Positions 1-6,864 of a stretch of 13,215 bases of DNA are shown here, one piece after another (position 1 is the stretch's first letter; every line of letters starts with the position of its first letter). Where the stretch lies: positions 1 to 13,215 of the forward strand of contig JAHAYB010000364.1 in the NCBI GenBank assembly GCA_018384835.1, read 5' to 3'. A program made the position numbers and the translations under genes. Under the pieces are notes generated by a model that did no database searches, was not told the DNA's origin, and saw only the letters and a program-made list of their open reading frames with translations. This DNA is from Comamonas sp. GTDB taxonomy: Bacteria > Pseudomonadota > Gammaproteobacteria > Burkholderiales > Burkholderiaceae_C.

Positions 1-1
1 T

Positions 2-337
2 TTCAAACCCGATGCAGGCGGCAATATGCTGCTGGGCGCAGTCGGCCAGTTGCAGTTTGAGGTGGTGCAACACCGCCTAAAAACGGAGTACGACTGCGAT
101 ATTCGTTTGGAAGGCTGCCAATACACCGGCGCACGTTGGATTACCGCCGACACCCCCGCCGAGCTGCGCGAATTTGAAAACGCCTACCCCCTGCGCCTGG
201 CGCATGACGCAGCGGATACCTTGGCGTTTTTATGCACCAGCCCCTATGACGTGCGTTTGGCGCAGGAGCGCTTTCCGAAAATCCACTTCCACCCCTTGCG
301 CGAACATGCGGGCTTGGAATTGCAGGTGGGGGCGTAG
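2..337 (+). CDS. prfC: Peptide chain release factor 3 (RF3), C-terminal part only
   Basis: RF3 is a cytoplasmic translational GTPase that recycles RF1/RF2 from the ribosome after peptide release. Only the last 111 residues are visible; the gene enters from the left edge, so the GTPase domain lies outside. The open frame runs from base 2 through an internal ATG at 26, and reading starts FKPDAGGN before that Met, so 26 is not the true start. Recognisable RF3 C-terminal signatures are GAVGQLQFEVVQHRLKTEY near the start, a YTGARWI stretch in the middle, and the near-terminal LAQERFP...FHPLREH. The family is about 530 residues long, so roughly four fifths is missing. The stop is TAG at 335-337, only 9 bp from the stop of the converging recX, and no terminator hairpin is visible between them. 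The family call is confident. Confidence 0.93.
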   Translation, partial: FKPDAGGNMLLGAVGQLQFEVVQHRLKTEYDCDIRLEGCQYTGARWITADTPAELREFENAYPLRLAHDAADTLAFLCTSPYDVRLAQERFPKIHFHPLREHAGLELQVGA

Positions 338-346
338 CGTAGGGCG

Positions 347-811
347 TTAATCGTCCTCTTCTGGGGCGATGCCTTGCACCACGCGGCGCAGCACGTCAGC
401 GTCAAAGCCCCGACTGGCCAGAAAGCGCATTTGCTTGGCTTTTTCTTGGGGCGTGGTGGCTAGTTGGCCAAATTTACGCTGCCACACCTGCCAGGCGCGT
501 TGGTGTTCGCTGGCCTTGAGCTGCTCACTGGCGGCCTGCACCAGCTCTTCATCCAGCCCCTTTTGGCGCAGCTCTTGCAGCACCCGCCCCCGCCCCAGCT
601 TGGCGGCGCGGCGGTAGAGCACTGATTGCGCCACGCGCTCGGGGTTGATAAAGCCCTTGGCCTCCAGCCCGTCTAGCACCGCGCCCAAATCATCGCCTTG
701 CTCGGCATCGACATGGGGGGCGAGTTTGCGCTCTAGCTCCAAGCGCGAATGCTCGCGCTGGGAGAGCAGGCGTAGCGCTCGCGCCGTCAGGCTGGGTTTT
801 TGAAAGGCCAT
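347..811 (-). CDS. recX: Regulatory protein RecX (RecA modulator)
   Basis: RecX binds RecA filaments and inhibits or tunes their extension and ATPase activity. The product is 154 residues, small, helical and highly charged, with the RecX pattern of repeated three-helix units: RALRLLSQREHSRLELERKL (10-30), a unit with LDGLEAKGFIN and RYxxRRAAKLGRGRVLQELRQKGL (46-86), and a final RKFG...RFLASRGFDADVLRRVV stretch (112-145). The start chosen is the ATG at 809-811, which has AGAGG 8 nt upstream. A longer frame from 850 would add 13 residues, overlap the end of recA by 11 bp and has no better ribosome site. The gene follows recA by 28 bp on the same strand, the usual recA-recX pair, so co-transcription is expected. 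The C-terminus is acidic (EEDD). Confidence 0.93.
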   Translation of the reverse strand: MAFQKPSLTARALRLLSQREHSRLELERKLAPHVDAEQGDDLGAVLDGLEAKGFINPERVAQSVLYRRAAKLGRGRVLQELRQKGLDEELVQAASEQLKASEHQRAWQVWQRKFGQLATTPQEKAKQMRFLASRGFDADVLRRVVQGIAPEEDD

Positions 812-839
812 GGTCTGCGCCTCTGTGCCTTGGCTTGCT

Positions 840-1988
840 TTATTCGGCAATTACGCCGTCTTCATCCACCTCGCCTACCTCGCCTTTTTTGGCTTTGGCG
901 GCAGGTTTGGTGGGCGCTTCCGGCGCAGGGGCAGCGGCGGGGATGGAGCTTGCAGGCAAGGGGGCAATGCCCAGGCTTTCGCGCACTTTGTTTTCAATTT
1001 CTACCGCCAGGGCGCGGTTTTCGCGCAGAAATTCACGCACGTTGTCGCGGCCTTGGCCGATTTTTTCGCCGTTGTAGGCGTACCAAGCGCCGGACTTTTC
1101 CAGAATCTTGGCTTCCACGCCCATATCGATAATCTCGCCCTCGCGCGAGATACCCTCGCCAAATAGGATGTCAAAGGCGGCTACCTTGAAGGGCGCTGAA
1201 ACTTTGTTCTTCACCACCTTGACTTTGGTTTCATTGCCTAGCACAGCATCGCCCTTTTTGATGCTGCCGGTGCGGCGAATATCCAAGCGCACCGAGGCGT
1301 AGAACTTCAGCGCATTGCCGCCGGTGGTGGTTTCGGGGCTGCCAAACATCACGCCAATCTTCATGCGAATCTGGTTAATGAAAATCACCGTGCAGTTGGT
1401 TTTTTTGATGGTGGCGGTCAGTTTGCGCAGCGCTTGGCTCATCAGGCGGGCTTGCAGGCCGGGCAGGCTGTCGCCCATATCGCCTTCAATTTCGGCCTTG
1501 GGCACCAGGGCGGCGACCGAATCCACCACAATCAAATCCACTGCGCCAGAGCGCACCAGGCTATCGACAATTTCTAGCGCTTGCTCGCCGGTGTCGGGCT
1601 GGCTAATCAGGATGTCGTTGAGGTTGACCCCCACCTTCTGCGCGTACTGGGTGTCCAGAGCGTGCTCGGCATCAATAAAGGCGCAGGTGCCGCCCAGTTT
1701 TTGCATTTCGGCAATCACTTGCAGGGTCAGCGTGGTTTTGCCGGAGGACTCAGGGCCGTAGATTTCAATCTCGCGGCCACGGGGCAGGCCGCCTACGCCC
1801 AGAGCTACGTCCAGCCCCAGCGAGCCGGTGGAGACGACTTGGATGTCTTGCACCGCCTCGCCTTCGCCCAGTTTCATGATGGTGCCTTTGCCAAATTGCT
1901 TTTCAATTTGCGCCAGGGCGGCGGCCAGGGCTTTGGCTTTTTCGCTGTTGGCATCAGCGGCGGTGGGGCGAACGGCGGTGGCATTCAT
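840..1988 (-). CDS. recA: Recombinase RecA
   Basis: RecA is the DNA-dependent ATPase that forms filaments on single-stranded DNA, drives homologous strand exchange and triggers LexA self-cleavage in the SOS response. The 382-residue protein shows the full family layout: N-terminal helix with [12 protein letters not shown] (24-35), Walker A GPESSGKT (78-85), the FIDAEHALD segment (104-112), Walker [11 protein letters not shown] (152-161), the L1 region around [24 protein letters not shown] (167-190), and L2 region [20 protein letters not shown] (205-224). The C-terminal domain ends in an Ala/Pro/Lys-rich then acidic tail (345-382), longer than in the 353-residue E. coli protein. The ATG at 1986-1988 has an excellent AAGGAG 6 nt upstream (complement at 1995-2000). 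It is divergent from the MarR-type gene and upstream of recX. No clean CTGT-N8-ACAG LexA box is seen before it. Confidence 0.98.
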   Translation of the reverse strand: MNATAVRPTAADANSEKAKALAAALAQIEKQFGKGTIMKLGEGEAVQDIQVVSTGSLGLDVALGVGGLPRGREIEIYGPESSGKTTLTLQVIAEMQKLGGTCAFIDAEHALDTQYAQKVGVNLNDILISQPDTGEQALEIVDSLVRSGAVDLIVVDSVAALVPKAEIEGDMGDSLPGLQARLMSQALRKLTATIKKTNCTVIFINQIRMKIGVMFGSPETTTGGNALKFYASVRLDIRRTGSIKKGDAVLGNETKVKVVKNKVSAPFKVAAFDILFGEGISREGEIIDMGVEAKILEKSGAWYAYNGEKIGQGRDNVREFLRENRALAVEIENKVRESLGIAPLPASSIPAAAPAPEAPTKPAAKAKKGEVGEVDEDGVIAE

Positions 1989-2059
1989 AACAAACTCCTT
2001 GGGGGAAAACGGTGGAAAGCAGGCGTGATGTCGCTGGCTTAGTGAATCAATGCAGCGAA

Positions 2060-2075
2060 CTGTAGGCGAACAACA
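2060..2075 (-). promoter_or_regulatory. Weak, imperfect LexA-box-like sequence upstream of recA
   Basis: Read toward recA, TGTTGTTCGCCTACAG has one intact half (ACAG) and one degenerate half (TGTT instead of CTGT) at the 8-bp spacing of the proteobacterial LexA consensus CTGT-N8-ACAG. It lies about 72-87 bp before the recA start codon, a plausible place for an SOS operator. It is the best match I found in the recA upstream interval, but it is poor and may be chance. Confidence 0.2.
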
Positions 2076-2110
2076 CCCATCTTTTTAATCAGTTCAGTTG
2101 ACTATTCGTT

Positions 2111-2129
2111 AAACTGACTAATTCAGTTT
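2111..2129. promoter_or_regulatory. 19-bp perfect palindrome, probable MarR-family operator
   Basis: AAACTGACTAATTCAGTTT is a perfect inverted repeat: 7-bp arms AAACTGA/TCAGTTT around a 5-bp AT-rich centre. Size and symmetry fit the sites bound by dimeric winged-helix MarR repressors. It lies 29 bp upstream of the MarR-type gene at 2158. A possible -35 element TTGACT (2098-2103, 5 of 6 consensus) lies just before it, so a bound repressor would cover the following promoter region. Further TCAGTT half-sites occur at 2089-2094, 2094-2099 and 2136-2141. Autoregulation of the adjacent gene is inferred; an effect on divergent recA is possible because the interval is shared. Confidence 0.55.
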
Positions 2130-2144
2130 TTCAATTCAGTTTTT
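2120..2144 (+). repeat. Tandem 12-bp direct repeat in the marR-recA interval
   Basis: AATTCAGTTTTT occurs at 2120-2131 and again at 2133-2144, a 13-bp period. The first copy includes the right arm of the palindrome at 2111-2129. Together with TCAGTT copies at 2089-2094 and 2094-2099 this gives at least four same-direction half-sites plus one inverted AACTGA in about 55 bp. Such clustering suggests cooperative binding by a regulator, though the T-rich composition makes some repetition likely by chance. Confidence 0.5.
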
Positions 2145-2157
2145 TGTTGGATTTGCG

Positions 2158-2649
2158 ATGGATATGTTGATGGCTGACGATGCTTGGCGGCACACCCACT
2201 TAGGCCGTTTGCTGGGCCATGCCCAGCGCCAGTTTGATGCGCGGGTACGCGCCCTGATGGTGGAAGACGCGGCTGCTCCCCTGGCCCTGTCCAACCTGGC
2301 AGAGCGCGACAAGGTAAGCGCCGCCCACATCCACATCACCCGCCATTTAGCGCCAGAAGGCGACCGCCTGACCGACTTGGCCGAGCGTGCTGGCATGAGC
2401 AAGCAAGCCATGGCCGACTTGGTGGACCAGTGCGAAGCCTGGGGCTTGGTGCAGCGCCTGCCCGACCCCTGGGATAGGCGTGCCAAGCGGGTGCTTTACA
2501 CCGCTAACGGCTTGGAATGGCGCGAGAGTTTCCACCGTGCCACCGCCCAGGCTGAGGCGGAATTTACCGCCGCCGTAGGGCAGGAGGCCGCCACGGTGGT
2601 GCGTTTGGCGCTAGAGCTGTATGGCGCAGAGCAGGGGCGGCTAGCTTGA
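2158..2649 (+). CDS. MarR-family winged-helix transcriptional regulator
   Basis: This is a 163-residue predicted cytoplasmic DNA-binding protein. MarR proteins bind as dimers to short palindromes and usually release them on binding a small ligand or on oxidation. The N-terminal helix (HLGRLLGHAQRQFDARV, 14-30) and C-terminal helices (about 120-160) would form the dimer interface. The winged helix-turn-helix lies near 70-115: DRLTDLAERAGMSKQAMADL as the HTH, then VDQCEAWGLVQRLPDPWDRRAKRVLYT with the basic DPWDRR wing typical of the family. No cysteine-based sensor is obvious; the only Cys is in the recognition-helix region. The start at 2158 lacks a strong ribosome site, and in-frame ATGs at 2164 and 2170 are possible. 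The gene is divergent from recA and downstream of a palindrome that is its likely own operator. The ligand and regulon cannot be told. Confidence 0.85.
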   Translation: MDMLMADDAWRHTHLGRLLGHAQRQFDARVRALMVEDAAAPLALSNLAERDKVSAAHIHITRHLAPEGDRLTDLAERAGMSKQAMADLVDQCEAWGLVQRLPDPWDRRAKRVLYTANGLEWRESFHRATAQAEAEFTAAVGQEAATVVRLALELYGAEQGRLA

Positions 2650-2652
2650 GGC

Positions 2653-2675
2653 GGCGCTGGCTTTATCGCAGCGCC
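2653..2675. terminator. Candidate bidirectional hairpin between converging genes
   Basis: GGCGCTG (2653-2659) and CAGCGCC (2669-2675) form a perfect 7-bp GC-rich stem with a 9-nt loop. It sits exactly where the plus-strand MarR gene (stop 2647-2649) meets the end of the minus-strand isomerase gene (stop 2663-2665), overlapping the latter's last codons. There is no clear T-run on either side, so it is not a textbook intrinsic terminator. Its position between converging genes is the main support. Confidence 0.35.
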
Positions 2676-3484
2676 CGCAACCACCCTAGCCCCGCTGAGG
2701 TATCGCCCCTGGGGCGGTATTCGCAGCCCACCCAGCCTTGGTAGCCCAATTGGTCGAGCAGGGTGAACAGGTAGGGGTAGTGCAGCTCGCCGTCATCCGG
2801 CTCTTGGCGCTCGGGCACGCTGGCTATTTGGATGTGGCCTATGCGTCCGGTGGGCAGGTAGTGGCGCAGCTTGGTGGCCACATCGCCCTCGCTGATTTGG
2901 CAGTGGTACAAATCCATTTGCACTTGCAAATAGGGGCTGGCTACTGCCTCTACCAAGGCATGGGCTTGCGCTTGGCTGCGTAGGTAGTAGCCGGGCATGT
3001 CACGCTGGTTGATGGGTTCGAGCAGCAGTTGGCGGCCAGCGGCCTGTGCTTGGGTGCTGACCCAGTGCAGGCGCTCTAGCACCAGGGCTTTAGTGGCGGC
3101 GGCATCTTCAGCAGTGTCCACGGCTTGTAGCCCGCTCATGACGTGGATGCGTGGGCAGTCCAGCGCCAGGGCATCTTCTAGCGCCTGCTCGATACCAGCG
3201 CGAAATACCGCCTCGGCCTGCGCACCCGGTAGGCTAAGGCTGCCGCGCAAGCCTTCGTCCCAAGCGCTGGCCATGGCGCTGCGGGTCAGGCCGCCGGGCG
3301 GGGCGTTAAACAGCACCTGCTGCAAGCCGTTGTCTTGCAGCGCTTGGCGCAAGTCGGCCACGGGGTAGGCGTAGGGGAAGAGGTATTCCACCGCCGTAAA
3401 GCCATCAGCAGCGGCTGCGCCAAAGCGCTGCATAAAGGGCAGATGGGGATACATCAGGCTGAGGTTGGCGGCAAAGCGGGGCAT
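2663..3484 (-). CDS. Hydroxypyruvate isomerase / 2-oxo-tetronate isomerase family (TIM barrel)
   Basis: Members of this AP-endonuclease-2/xylose-isomerase-like TIM-barrel family interconvert hydroxypyruvate and tartronate semialdehyde (Hyi) or isomerise 2-oxo-tetronates (OtnI). The 273-residue protein has the usual length. Family features are N-terminal MPRFAANLSLMYPHLPFMQRF, the FTAVEYLFPYAYP block (29-41), VLFNAPPGG (57-65), and three acidic metal-site candidates: E156 in LLLEPINQRDMPGYYL, D191 in VQMDLYHCQ and E255 in VGCEYRPRGDT. This is a soluble cytoplasmic enzyme. It lies 12 bp downstream of the dioxygenase gene on the same strand, so they may be co-transcribed. No Shine-Dalgarno is seen before the ATG, so translation may depend on coupling. 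The glyoxylate-carboligase, semialdehyde-reductase or four-carbon-acid genes usually seen with Hyi or OtnI are absent here, so the substrate is undecided. Confidence 0.85.
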   Translation of the reverse strand: MPRFAANLSLMYPHLPFMQRFGAAAADGFTAVEYLFPYAYPVADLRQALQDNGLQQVLFNAPPGGLTRSAMASAWDEGLRGSLSLPGAQAEAVFRAGIEQALEDALALDCPRIHVMSGLQAVDTAEDAAATKALVLERLHWVSTQAQAAGRQLLLEPINQRDMPGYYLRSQAQAHALVEAVASPYLQVQMDLYHCQISEGDVATKLRHYLPTGRIGHIQIASVPERQEPDDGELHYPYLFTLLDQLGYQGWVGCEYRPRGDTSAGLGWLRALR

Positions 3485-3496
3485 GGGCAGTGTGGG

Positions 3497-4375
3497 TTAG
3501 GCGGCTGCGCTGCGAAAGGGGCCTTGGCGCTGCCAGTAGGTCATGACGATTTTTTCGCCCGTCTCTACCGGCATTCCGGCGTGCAGGCTCAGGGCTTCGG
3601 GCTGGCCGTCGGGGCGTAGATTTTGGAAGAACACGGCTCCGCCCATGGGCGCGGTCAGCTGCGCCCCTACGCTGGGAAAGCTGGTAGCGCCGCCGGTCAG
3701 CGGGGGCTGCAAATACATCACCGTTGTGCCTACGCGCTGACCACCGCGCTTTAAGTGAACGCTGCTGCCCGCCTTCTCTGGGTCAAACCAGTCGTAATGG
3801 GGTTTGTATTGCTGCTCGGGGTGGTAGCGCAGGATTTGCAGACCCTCACCGTTTTCAATCGGCCATTGGGTGAGTTTGGCAAGGCGCTGCTCGATGCGGT
3901 CAATCAACGGGGTTTCGGCGCGAGTGAGCATCACGCTAGAGCTGGTGCGGGCGTGGTGGGAGACGCTGTCGCCCGTCTGCCCATCCACCACGTTCGAGGG
4001 TTGCAAGCCTTTGGCCTGGGCGTAGGCAATCAGGTCGTGGCATTCCTGCGCCGTCAGCACCTGCCCCAGCAGCCAAGCATGGGGCTGGTGCAAGCGTGCC
4101 AGCACTTGCGGGGTGGGGGGATGGGGGTCGGCATCGCTGGCTAGCTGCGACCAGGCTTGGGGGTTAAGGCGGGGCAGCGGGCATTGCCATTGGCTGGGGC
4201 GACCCAGGGCGCTCAAGCTGTGCTCTAGCGCGAGGCTGGCATCTTCGGGAGTCCACTGCTTGCCAATCATGCGCTCGTAGAGGCTATGGGGGCTACAGTG
4301 CTTGCGCAGATTGGTCTCAATCCAAGACTGCCACTGCTCGCCGTGCTTGTGAAAAATAGGGTGGGTAGAGGTCAT
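3497..4375 (-). CDS. 2-oxoglutarate/Fe(II) dioxygenase, prolyl-4-hydroxylase-like
   Basis: The protein has 292 residues from the ATG at 4373-4375. That start is preferred because GAG sits 7 nt upstream (GTGAGTGAGCCT-ATG); an upstream in-frame ATG at 4406-4408 adds 11 residues but has no ribosome site. Counting from that longer start, the double-stranded beta-helix core lies near 187-296. It has H204 and D206 in YKPHYDWFDP, distal H276 in LSLHAGMPV, and K286 in GEKIVMTYW, the expected Fe(II) triad and 2-oxoglutarate-binding Lys. An N-terminal helical part (about 24-120) precedes the catalytic region. No signal peptide is seen, so it is predicted cytoplasmic. Such bacterial enzymes hydroxylate prolyl or other side chains; in known cases EF-Tu is a substrate, but nothing here identifies the target. 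It lies directly upstream of the isomerase gene on the same strand. Confidence 0.85.
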   Translation of the reverse strand: MTSTHPIFHKHGEQWQSWIETNLRKHCSPHSLYERMIGKQWTPEDASLALEHSLSALGRPSQWQCPLPRLNPQAWSQLASDADPHPPTPQVLARLHQPHAWLLGQVLTAQECHDLIAYAQAKGLQPSNVVDGQTGDSVSHHARTSSSVMLTRAETPLIDRIEQRLAKLTQWPIENGEGLQILRYHPEQQYKPHYDWFDPEKAGSSVHLKRGGQRVGTTVMYLQPPLTGGATSFPSVGAQLTAPMGGAVFFQNLRPDGQPEALSLHAGMPVETGEKIVMTYWQRQGPFRSAAA

Positions 4376-4453
4376 AGGCTCACTCACTATATGGACTCGT
4401 TGATTCATTCATCGTTGCTATGGGGGAGGGAACGTGATTTGCCCGTCGAATAG

Positions 4454-4478
4454 CGCTACAGTGTAGCGTCGCGTTACA
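4454..4478. promoter_or_regulatory. Overlapping inverted repeats (TGTAGCG half-sites), candidate operator
   Basis: CGCTACA (4454-4460) and TGTAGCG (4462-4468) form a perfect 15-bp palindrome around one G. The same TGTAGCG pairs with CGTTACA (4472-4478) across a 3-bp TCG spacer, with one mismatch. Three half-sites of the form TGTARCG thus lie within 25 bp. The TGTA...TACA symmetry resembles operators of TetR-type repressors. The site lies about 80 bp upstream of the dioxygenase start and about 250 bp before trpE, so either gene could be the target. No regulator gene is adjacent. Confidence 0.4.
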
Positions 4479-4543
4479 GGATAAAAGCCCTAAGCTACGC
4501 CCTTTGGGCAGCGCCTTAATCGGCAGAACTGGGCTGCGCCGCA

Positions 4544-4571
4544 TTGCCCATTTATGGGCTTGGGCTACACT
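4544..4571 (+). promoter_or_regulatory. Candidate sigma-70 promoter for the trpEG operon with palindrome in the spacer
   Basis: TTGCCC (4544-4549) and TACACT (4566-4571) match the -35 and -10 consensus at 4 of 6 positions each with a 16-bp spacer, on the trpE strand. The perfect inverted repeat GCCCATTTATGGGC (4546-4559) lies across the -35 and spacer, where a bound repressor would block polymerase. The ATG is about 160 bp downstream, leaving room for an untranslated leader. The promoter is moderate at best and was picked by eye. Confidence 0.35.
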
Positions 4572-4731
4572 TGCCGCCCGTGTTTGCCCCATAGAAACCA
4601 CGGTTTGCACTTGCTTTTTCGTAGCTGGCTTACCACCAGATAGGCTGCTGCGGCATTGTGTTGAAATTGTGATTTTTTGTCACCTCCTCTACCTCTACCC
4701 GTCTTGCAAGATAGAGAGCCTCTCCCCTCCC

Positions 4732-6231
4732 ATGCTTACTGAACTCGAATTCAAAAGCCTTGCCAGCCAAGGCTACAACCGCATCCCCTTGGTGACCGAG
4801 GCGTTTGCGGACTTGGAAACCCCCCTGTCCCTCTACCTCAAGCTGGCGCACGCCAGCGGTGACGGCAAGCACAGCTTTTTACTGGAGTCGGTAGAGGGCG
4901 GCGAGCGCTTTGGCCGCTACAGTTTTATTGGCCTGCCTGCACGCACCTTGCTACGTGCCAGCGGCTTTGGCGCACAGGCCAAAACCGAGGTGGTCACAGA
5001 TGGCGAAGTGGTGGAAACCGCCACGGGCAACCCGCTGGACTTTATTGCTGATTACCAGCAGCGCTTCAAAGTGGCACTGGTGCCTGGTCTGCCGCGCTTT
5101 TGTGGCGGCCTGGCGGGCTATTTTGGCTATGACGCGGTGCGCTACATCGAGAAAAAGCTAGAGAACACCTGCCCACCTGATGGCCTGGATACGCCCGACA
5201 TCCTGCTGCTGCAATGCGAAGAGCTGGCGGTGATTGACAACCTCTCGGGCAAGCTGTACTTCATCGTCTATGCCAACCCGGCGGAAAGCGAAGCCTATAG
5301 CCGGGGCAAAAAGCGGATGCGCCAGTTAAAAGAGCTGCTGCGCTATTCGGTCAGCGTGCCGCAAATCAAAGGCGGCGACAGCCACCCCGCCCAGCGCAGC
5401 TTTGCCAAAGAGGATTACCTGGCCGCCGCCCAACGCGCCAAAGATTTGATTGCAGCGGGCGACTTTATGCAGGTGCAAGTCGGCCAACGCATTCACAAAC
5501 GCTATACGGAAAGCCCGCTGTCGCTGTACCGGGCACTGCGCTCGCTCAATCCCTCGCCTTATATGTATTTTTACAATTTTGGCGATTTTCAGGTGGTCGG
5601 CTCCAGCCCGGAAATTCTGGTGCGCCAAGACAAGGTGGCGGGCGGCGAGAAAATCACCATCCGCCCCCTGGCAGGCACGCGCCCACGCGGCGGCACAGCA
5701 GAGCAGGACAAAGCCATTGAGGCCGAGCTGCTCGCTGACCCCAAAGAACGTGCCGAGCACGTCATGCTGATTGACCTGGCGCGTAACGATATTGGCCGCA
5801 TCGCCCAAACCGGCAGCGTAAAAGTCACCGAAGCCTTTGTGGTAGAGCGCTACAGCCATGTGATGCACATCGTCAGCAACGTCGAAGGCATTTTGAAAGA
5901 AGGCATGACCAGCATGGACGTGCTCAAGGCCAGCTTTCCGGCGGGCACGCTCTCGGGAGCGCCCAAAGTCCATGCCATGGAGGTGATTGACCAGTTGGAA
6001 CCCGTCAAGCGCGGCATTTACGGTGGCGCGGTGGGTTATCTGAGCTTTGCCGGCCACATGGACATGGCGATTGCCATTCGCACCGGGGTCATTCAAAACA
6101 ACACCCTGTATGTGCAGGCAGCGGCGGGCGTGGTGGCCGACTCCGTACCCGAGCTGGAATGGAAAGAAACCGAGCACAAAGCCCGCGCCTTGCTGCGTGC
6201 GGCGGAACTGGTCGAGGAGGGCTTGGAATGA
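4732..6231 (+). CDS. trpE: Anthranilate synthase component I
   Basis: TrpE uses chorismate and ammonia (supplied by TrpG) to make anthranilate, the first committed step of tryptophan synthesis, in the cytoplasm. The 499-residue protein starts [20 protein letters not shown], a typical beta-proteobacterial N-terminus, so the ATG at 4732 is chosen over the open extension back to 4504. No strong ribosome site precedes it (GAGAG about 14 nt away). LLES (50-53) followed by [10 protein letters not shown] belongs to the N-terminal region that binds Trp for feedback inhibition, with NPSPYMYFY completing that site. The chorismate-binding domain fills the C-terminal half: [11 protein letters not shown], the [13 protein letters not shown] block, [17 protein letters not shown], and [22 protein letters not shown] followed by [10 protein letters not shown]. 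All expected regions are intact. It contains one Trp codon. It overlaps trpG by ATGA. Confidence 0.96.
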   Translation: MLTELEFKSLASQGYNRIPLVTEAFADLETPLSLYLKLAHASGDGKHSFLLESVEGGERFGRYSFIGLPARTLLRASGFGAQAKTEVVTDGEVVETATGNPLDFIADYQQRFKVALVPGLPRFCGGLAGYFGYDAVRYIEKKLENTCPPDGLDTPDILLLQCEELAVIDNLSGKLYFIVYANPAESEAYSRGKKRMRQLKELLRYSVSVPQIKGGDSHPAQRSFAKEDYLAAAQRAKDLIAAGDFMQVQVGQRIHKRYTESPLSLYRALRSLNPSPYMYFYNFGDFQVVGSSPEILVRQDKVAGGEKITIRPLAGTRPRGGTAEQDKAIEAELLADPKERAEHVMLIDLARNDIGRIAQTGSVKVTEAFVVERYSHVMHIVSNVEGILKEGMTSMDVLKASFPAGTLSGAPKVHAMEVIDQLEPVKRGIYGGAVGYLSFAGHMDMAIAIRTGVIQNNTLYVQAAAGVVADSVPELEWKETEHKARALLRAAELVEEGLE

Positions 6232-6815
6232 AAGTCTTAATGCTGGATAACTACGACAGCTTTACCTACAACATCGTGCAGTACCTGGGCGAACTGGGCG
6301 CTGAGGTGCTGGTAGTGCGCAATGACGAAATGGCGCTAGAACAACTGGTAGTGCTGGCAGAGCAGCAAGGCGTACAGCGGGTGGTGATTTCCCCCGGCCC
6401 TTGCGCTCCGGCGCAGGCGGGTATTTCTGTGCCCACCATCCAGCACTTTGCGGGCAAGTTGCCGCTGCTGGGGGTCTGCCTGGGGCATCAAGCGATTGGT
6501 GAAGCCTTTGGCGGCCACATCATCCGCGCTGGGCAGCAGATGCACGGCAAAACCAGCGTCATCAGCACCGACCAGCAAGGCGTGTTTGCGGGGCTGCCCA
6601 AGCAATTCACTGTCAACCGCTACCACTCGCTGGTGATTGAGAAAAGCAGCCTGCCCGACTGCCTGCTTGTCACCGCCACCAGTGAAGATGGTGAAATCCA
6701 AGGCGTGCGCCACAAGACGCTGGCGGTGGAGGGGGTGCAGTTTCACCCGGAAAGCATCCTCACCGAGCACGGCCACGCCATGTTGAAGAATTTTTTAGAG
6801 CAAAGCAGACAATAA
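6228..6815 (+). CDS. trpG: Anthranilate synthase component II, glutamine amidotransferase
   Basis: TrpG hydrolyses glutamine and channels ammonia to TrpE. In some bacteria the same subunit also serves p-aminobenzoate synthase. The 195-residue class I amidotransferase begins [15 protein letters not shown]. Its ATG overlaps the trpE stop (ATGA at 6228-6231), with GAGGAGG upstream inside trpE, so translation is coupled. The triad is clear: nucleophile C84 in [17 protein letters not shown]173 and E175 in [13 protein letters not shown]. Oxyanion-region [11 protein letters not shown] (55-65) and NRYHSLVI (130-137) are conserved. No chorismate-binding or PRT domain is fused. It has no Trp residue. 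The next gene downstream is not trpD, as expected, but a toxin-antitoxin pair 49 bp away. Confidence 0.96.
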   Translation: MKVLMLDNYDSFTYNIVQYLGELGAEVLVVRNDEMALEQLVVLAEQQGVQRVVISPGPCAPAQAGISVPTIQHFAGKLPLLGVCLGHQAIGEAFGGHIIRAGQQMHGKTSVISTDQQGVFAGLPKQFTVNRYHSLVIEKSSLPDCLLVTATSEDGEIQGVRHKTLAVEGVQFHPESILTEHGHAMLKNFLEQSRQ

Positions 6816-6864
6816 GGCTATCCAAAACAGCCACTAGGTAAGGGTAAGGCAAAGGAGAACCAAA

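Larger units (their letters stand above)
4409..4731. other. Divergent intergenic control region between dioxygenase gene and trpE
   Basis: This interval of about 320 bp holds no gene I can support. The frame upstream of trpE stays open to 4504, but the extra 76 codons read as low-complexity Cys/Leu/Arg-rich sequence unlike any TrpE N-terminus. No leader peptide with tandem Trp (TGG) codons and no classical attenuator hairpin plus T-run is evident. It does hold overlapping inverted repeats at 4454-4478 and a candidate promoter with an internal palindrome at 4544-4571. Control of trpE by a DNA-binding regulator is therefore more likely than by translation-coupled attenuation. Confidence 0.5.

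Noticed and set aside
812..850. Longer RecX start overlapping recA
   Set aside because: The ATG at 811 has a good AGAGG site and matches RecX N-termini; the extra 13 residues look unconserved.
4380..4610. 76-residue minus-strand frame upstream of the dioxygenase gene
   Set aside because: No homology or ribosome site recognised. It overlaps the palindromic control elements and the dioxygenase start.
4668..4684. CRP-like site TGTGA...TCAC
   Set aside because: The spacing between half-sites is 7 rather than 6 bp and the right half is incomplete; T-rich chance match.
4504..4731. In-frame upstream extension of trpE (76 codons)
   Set aside because: The family N-terminus starts at 4732. The extension reads as non-protein-like sequence and spans the candidate promoter.
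5326..6177. 283-residue reading frame antisense to trpE
   Set aside because: It is the reverse-strand shadow of a conserved gene, with His/Ala-rich composition and no motifs.
6783..6813. Promoter for the TA module inside the end of trpG (TTGAAG / GACAAT)
   Set aside because: The 19-bp spacer is too long and the hexamers are weak. Not strong enough to list, though a promoter here is not excluded.
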